NCBI GenBank assembly: GCA_030512295.1
Contig: JAULSR010000001.1
Location: forward strand, 3,743,001 to 3,807,000
Direction: 5' to 3'
Length of the DNA stretch: 64,000 nt
From: Bombardia bombarda
Taxonomy: Eukaryota; Ascomycota; Sordariomycetes; Sordariales; Lasiosphaeriaceae
Below the pieces are notes generated by a model that was not told the DNA's origin, searched no databases, and worked only from the letters and a program-made list of their open reading frames with translations. A program made the position numbers and the translations under genes. Each line of letters starts with the position of its first letter. The stretch's first letter is position 1. Below are positions 58,794 to 64,000 of the stretch, one piece after another.

Positions 58794-61027
58794 GGCAGCG
58801 AGGGGGAGGGAGACGACGACGACGACCTGATGGTGGTCGCGCTCACTCAACCCACTCACTCAACTCAAACTCACGAAGAGCTAGCTAGCTGCCTGTGATA
58901 ACAAACAACGAAATTTCCAGTGACTTCACAGGATGATTGATGTCTGGGTAATTTCAATGCTCGGTAGCGGCAGAGATGCAGCAGAGATGCAGCAGCAGGT
59001 AAGTATCGGGTTGCTGTCGGGCGCCTCCTCCTTCCTCCCTTGTCTTGCTCGTTCGTCAGGGATATTGATTAGAAAGTAAGGTGTGTAGGTAACAAATAAG
59101 GCAGAAAATAGAAAATGGGGAATGATGCGTGGCCGAGACAGAACAAGAGACAAGGCGCGCGACTAACGAGGCACAGAAATAACAAGAAATGCAATGAGTG
59201 GCTGAGCCCAGTTTGTTTCTGTTCTTGTCCAACCTCAGACACGGTGCAGTGCGGTGCGGCGTGAATAGGAATGAAGGGCGAACAAAAACAGGCGCGAAAA
59301 TGCTTAGATCAGCGGCCCGGCCCAGCCAACTACTAACGAATAGTTCCCAGGTTCATGGGAATTGGGATGATCATCTGGGGAACGGCTACGGCTACGGGCA
59401 CACTAGGTAATTCAGGGGTGCTTATGCGGCTGACAGTTCAGGGTCCGCAGATCACAAAAACCCCTAATTTTAGAAGGATTCAGCAATGAGTTGGACAGCC
59501 ATCTTCGTACGTAGGTACTGTACCTTACTAGCCCAGGGGGGTTGTTTTACCTCCCCGGTGCTGTGGTCCTGTAACCCGCAATCCTGCGGTACCTGGTTGC
59601 GCACATTACCACATTGGAACGTTGGACCGGAAAGGCGGCAGCTGATGGATGATGGGATGGGTACATGCATCGAACGAGGTTGCAGCGAGAGTGACAAAAG
59701 TACCAAGATCAACATCCAGATCGAAAATACGAATCGATTAAATCCAATACGAGTGCGACATTTTAGTCTGCCCATAGGTAATTGATAAGCATTTATGCTC
59801 TTAGGTACGGATACAGTAAGTCAAATCCCGATTTGCACAGGGCGTATTCCCGAGTTTTGGGGTGGGGTGTCAGTCCCGCTGGCTCGACTGAAGGGAGGGC
59901 CCGCAGACATGTCAGGTTTTAACCTTGATAAATTAAATGCACCACAAAAACGAGGGGCTGCTGGTTTACATGAATAGAGACCTGGTCTTCCGGCTCAACA
60001 GTGAAATACCTACCAGTGAAGCTATCCCTTCACCAATTTAGAGATATAATAACTCAAGTTATCAACATCCAAATTTCCAAATTTTCGTTTCCCTAGCTTG
60101 CTTTACAAGTTGCATTATAAGCAGTTAAGAAAGAGATCCATCAGGGTACATACATATGCAACGGTCCGGTTCCCGCCATACAATCCGGCCCGAAACGTCA
60201 CTCACCCCATCGCCGAGACCACCGAATGTAACCCGTGGTATTTGCTGCATTTCTTCACCTCTGTATCCATACTCTGACCGAAGAAAAAGAATCGCGTCGA
60301 CCGCCCGGTCAGCCGATACGCCCACCTATTGCCTACCTTATCTCTCAAAGAATGAGGCAAATTGGAGAAGGCAAGATAGAAAAGGCAAGCATCCAAGTAG
60401 GTGGTTCTGTTCAATGGTTTATATATGCCTATGTGCCTCTTCAGCGTGGTCCGAGCAATCCCGTGATGCATGCCTGTATCTATATAGTCGGGATTTATAT
60501 GGGTTGTCATTTAGCTGTGTATGTACCCCAGCCGCATGTAAATGCTACCAATTACCATGCTTGCTTCCTTTCCTATGCTTGCGTGTTAGTTTGCTGCCAT
60601 TTGTAAACCTCTTTTCCCATCGTCCAATAAAGTAGTACATGATTTAAAACCCATAACCCCTGCCAAAAACATTAAAATCAAAAAGGAGGGAGCAAGACAA
60701 CGCTGTGCGGCGGCTAACCCGAGACCAGCTACCCATGTAGTTATGCATGTATGTTGCTATCCAGTGGACAAACAGTGAATAATGCCGGCATGAAATGTAG
60801 GTATGTGGCTATGTATGTTGGAATAACGGCTGAAGCTTCCCGCCTGACAATGACTGCATGCATGACTGACTGGTCTTCAAACGCAATGGTATCCTCTCAA
60901 GACCCTACAAAAAGAAAAAAGAAAAAGAAAAAGAAAAAGACGTTACTTATCAAGCCAAAAAGAATAACACCAAAAACGCCATCGCTATGTATGCACCAAA
61001 CAATTTCCTCCAGCCAAGCCTCAAGCT
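58794..61027. other. intergenic: upstream of TPT transporter, downstream of ubiquitin protease
   Basis: 2.2 kb with no supportable gene. It contains the transporter 5' region and, from about 60600, the 3' flank of the ubiquitin protease with an (AAAAAG)n stretch near 60909-60940. Confidence 0.5.
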
Positions 61028-62530
61028 TTACCACGCTATCAAATCATTGATGTCTAGATCTTCCTCCTCCTCTGCCGCTGGAAGCGGAACCAGAGCAGCC
61101 TGCTCGAGAAACACTGCGCCATTATCTTCCGTGATGGCTTCTTTTGCTTTTCCTTCGACATCACCATCCGCCGTGATTGTTGTCTCTGTTGTTGTTGCTG
61201 CTGTTGACGCCACTTCGACAGCCTCATCCTTCCCCTGCTCCCGCTGTTGTTGAGCACTGTTCCCCCTATCATCGTCATTCTCGTCCCCAGTAACCTCCAG
61301 CTCCTCCTCATCAGACAGACTCTGAATCTTGCTCTGAATCTTGCTCTGAATCCGGCCAGCCAGCGGCTCGTTATACGCCTCAATATCCGACCTCAAGACC
61401 ACATTCGTATCGACACACTCGTAAAACAGCATGAACACACCGCCCTGCGCAAGCACCGTATCCTCATCCACCCTGCTCACATCCTGATCACTAAGACGCC
61501 ACCACTGAGACGGCACCTCATCAGCCTCGTGTACTTCCACAACAGGCTTCCCTGCCTCCTCCTCCTCCTCCTCCTCCTCCTCCTCCTCCTCCTCCTTCTC
61601 CTCAGCATCCACAGCATCTCCCAGATCCGCCAGTTCCACAGATTCGGCAGTAGCCAATACACCATCCTCCTCAGACGCAAGCCGAGGCGGTTGCTCCCCC
61701 GTCTTCTCCTCTTTCGCATCCCCACCAACGACAACACCCTCGGGATACTTCCGATAACAAACATAATGCCCATTGTCATGGTGTCCCGAGTGCGTAATGA
61801 CCGCCCGGAGCTCATATCTCGGCCCCGATATCTTGGAAGGATGCAAATCCCCCGCCACCATCGACGACGTAGCATCCAGCCGCCACTGCTCTCCCTCCTC
61901 ATCACCATCACCATCACCACCCCCACCCCCACCCCCCTTAACATCTGCCCCACCACTGCCACCACCACTCCCCAAACACCACGGCCCAATGTCCAACGTC
62001 GCCGCAAACCCCACCGCCGCCATATTCTTCCACATCCTCTTCGTACTCTCGTCAAACACCGACCGGTTCATGTGCACCACCAGGCTCTGCGGCGGCCTCG
62101 CCACCACCGCCTGCTTCGTCTTGACCACGCTGACCCGCTGCGCCGAGTTGATCTTGCACTTGCCCGCCAGCGTCTTGTCGTCAAAGTCCTCGTCCTCGAG
62201 GACCTCCTCGATGGCCGCCAGGCGCGCGTGCAGGCCGGGGTGCTCGTCGTCTCTCCTACCGGCGAGCCGGCTGCGCTCGATGATGCTCTTGATGACCTTT
62301 TGGAACTTCAGCAGGGAGCAGCGGGCGCACTCGACGCCCTGGATGGACTCGACGCGGGTGTAGTGGTCGAGGCGCTCGTAGAGGTCGTGCGAGGACTGGT
62401 TGACGCCGAGGTTGAGCGTGATGCAGTTGAAGGGGATCATGGAGAGGCCCTCGCAGTAGCCGCAGGCGACGCAGGCGACGCGCTGGGCCATGAGGCCCTC
62501 GAGGGGGTTGCGGAGGAGCATGTTATGACT

Positions 62531-62583
<53 letters not shown>

Positions 62584-63580
62584 CTGTGGGTTTTGCTGAA
62601 GAGGAGGAGTGACCGCCGTTGGGCAGACTCTGGTAGCCGCTGTCGTCGCTATGCTGACTCGATGAGGTGTCTTCGTCGGCGCTGCTGCCTCCTCTTTCTC
62701 TTTCTCCCCCTGCTCCTCGTGTGGAGGGGTCGCCATCGAAGCTCGGCATTCTGCGGATGGGTTTCTTTTGCAATTCTGCAATCTCCTTTTCGATCTCGTC
62801 TAGCAGTCGTGACAGGTACTCTTGTGCGTCTTGCTGCTGCCAAGTGTTCATGTTCCTGAGCACGCCGGGCGTCCAGAGCGTGCGAGAGTTGTTGCACGGG
62901 TCGTTGAGGTCGGCGAGGAGCTTGCGTAGCGCATTGGTCGTGCGAGCTGTTGCTGCTCCCTCCTCGGACGACGACGACAGGCTGGAGAGGTAAGCTGGAA
63001 GGGATTTGAGCGATGCGAGGCCCTGGAGGATGCTGTTTTGGAAGCATGAGTTATCGTAGTTGCCTAGCCCTGGGGGACGATCGCTGCCCATGGTAGTGCT
63101 CTTGAGGCCCATGGCGACGCCCGACAGGCCGCTGAGGCTCCTGCGGCCGGCCCCGGAGACGGAAGACATGATGCCGCCGGGCTTGTCCAGGCCCAGTATC
63201 CTCTTCAAAGCATCGCTCTTGGCGGCATGTGTGCGCGATGCCGCTGCTATGATGGTCGTCTGTGTCGGGGTCATGAGGATGGGGAACAGCGGGGGATTGA
63301 GCCACCCGTCGATGGCGTGCAGGAGGGAGGCCGGGGTTATAAAGACGACGGAGTCCCACAGGACCTCGGGCAAGGGGGGGAGCCGGGCGTGCTGCGAGGC
63401 GAGCTGGTAAACTACCGTGAGGGCGAGCACGAGGGTGGGCAAAAGCACGGCTGGGTTAGTGGCGCGATCCCACAGGCGGCACTGTGCGTAGTACGCCGAC
63501 GACGACTGGTACTGCCGGTATGTTTCGGGGCTGCCGTAGGGTTCGTATTGCCTCAGGATGCGCTTGGCGTCGGAATTCAT
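61028..63580 (-). CDS. membrane-anchored ubiquitin carboxyl-terminal hydrolase (USP family)
   Basis: One uninterrupted exon of 850 residues from the ATG at 63580 (MNSDAKRILRQYEPYGSPET); the frame opens further upstream but without support. A hydrophobic segment at about residues 44-61 (VLLPTLVLALTVVYQL), with a second weaker one near 74-100, suggests an N-terminal membrane anchor as in yeast Ubp1 and Ubp16. The catalytic core has the Cys box GLGNYDNSCFQNSILQGL with Cys179, and the His box YELRAVITHSGHHDNGHYVC with His605, then an Asp-type WWRLSDQDVSRVDEDTVLAQ. Between them sit about 18 Asn (from a TTG run), a Glu run of a dozen or so, and a Gly/Asp-rich spacer. The linker carries CVACGYCEGL and CARCSLL, a possible zinc site. 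It removes ubiquitin from substrates; location at the ER or mitochondrial outer membrane is inferred. Confidence 0.88.
61557..62583. repeat. (CTC)n and (TTG)n codon repeats inside the ubiquitin protease gene
   Basis: About twelve CTC units near 61557-61593 code for a Glu run and about seventeen TTG units at 62532-62583 code for an Asn run on the minus strand. Both lie between the catalytic Cys and the C-terminus and are likely length-variable. Confidence 0.9.
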
Positions 63581-64000
63581 CCTGGATGCGGATGGAGGAG
63601 AGGAAAGTAGGAAGGTTTTTATGCGATTCAAAGAGTCCAGACGAGTGAAATACCCTGCAGGCAGGTCATACGGAGCAGCCAGGTTTGTTACCTGGGCTCC
63701 TGTGATCTGGTGGACAGCGTCACTTTGAGCCAAACTGCCATGACAAACAACAACAAACAGAGCAAGCCACGGTTCTCGATGCGATTGCCCAAGGTTTCGG
63801 TCGAGTAAGAGCTTGTGATGAGCTTGCAATGTACTAGTTCTAATGTCTGTCCCCTGGTCCTGCCCTTGTTTGTCCCGCTAAGGTTTCAAGTTCCAGGCTT
63901 CCCAGCTTCGTTGTAACCACCTTCCAAAAAGCACGTGGAAGTCGCGGGCGGTGGGCACGTCGGCTTGGCTTTACTCAAGGATGTAAAGTCTTTGTGTGAT
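63581..64000. promoter_or_regulatory. upstream region of the ubiquitin protease
   Basis: The 420 bp to the window edge hold the presumed promoter and leader. No other gene is visible before the edge. Confidence 0.5.

Noticed and set aside
61247..62599. 450-codon plus-strand open frame opposite the ubiquitin protease
   Set aside because: Antisense to a clear USP catalytic core; the long Leu and Val runs come from the CTC and TTG repeats read in the wrong strand.
1..64000. A secondary-metabolite cluster, CRISPR array, prophage or other accessory system
   Set aside because: No polyketide or peptide synthase, P450 cluster, repeat-spacer array or viral gene was seen; gene content is conserved eukaryotic housekeeping.

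Overview
The window reads as nuclear DNA of a filamentous ascomycete (Pezizomycotina, probably a Sordariomycete of the Sordariales type). Genes are on both strands and are split by short introns (mostly 50-110 bp, GTATGT/GTAAGT donors, NAG acceptors). Proteins carry long Gln, Asn, Ser, Thr and Gly runs. Several products are fungus-specific: a Zn2Cys6 regulator, VAC8, SNF4 and a fungal-type MED19. I built 18 protein-coding gene models. For each I worked out the splice junctions and checked that the summed exon length is divisible by three. One gene (eIF2B delta) fails because of a one-base frame break.

Layout. 0-11 kb, all on the minus strand: a BOR1/SLC4-type borate or anion transporter, a mitochondrial m-AAA protease (AFG3 type), and a Zn2Cys6 fungal transcription factor with 4.9 kb of gene-free DNA upstream. 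16-26 kb: a Ser/Thr-rich single-pass membrane protein of the Mid2 sensor type (-), a DUF676-like serine hydrolase with a Lys-rich coiled coil (+), and Mediator subunit MED19 (-). 29-32 kb: two mitochondrial large-subunit ribosomal protein genes, uL4m (-) and mL38 (+), transcribed divergently from 548 bp. 32-46 kb: a 2,056-residue RhoGAP protein (-), the AMPK gamma subunit SNF4 (-), and VAC8 (+). 47-53 kb: mitochondrial inner-membrane peptidase IMP1 (-) diverging from mitochondrial IF3 (+), eIF2B delta (+, frame break near the end), and a small complex I-type accessory protein (-). 53-64 kb: a SHG1/BOD1-domain protein with a huge Arg-rich tail (+), a TPT-family sugar-phosphate or nucleotide-sugar transporter with a 6-nt microexon (-), and a membrane-anchored ubiquitin protease (-).

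This is ordinary housekeeping chromosome rather than a biosynthetic or defence cluster. The one theme is mitochondria: protease, peptidase, two ribosomal proteins, initiation factor and probable complex I subunit. Four of these lie in two divergent promoter pairs. I found no rRNA, tRNA, CRISPR array or intact transposon. The only transposon-like object is a 252-bp inverted-repeat element at 14.9-15.15 kb.

I found no clear new multi-gene system. The best leads are the one-base frame break in the conserved eIF2B delta C-terminus, the 6-nt microexon, the SHG1 protein with a splicing-factor-like tail, the inverted-repeat element, and possible intron retention or alternative splicing in SNF4 and the Zn2Cys6 regulator.
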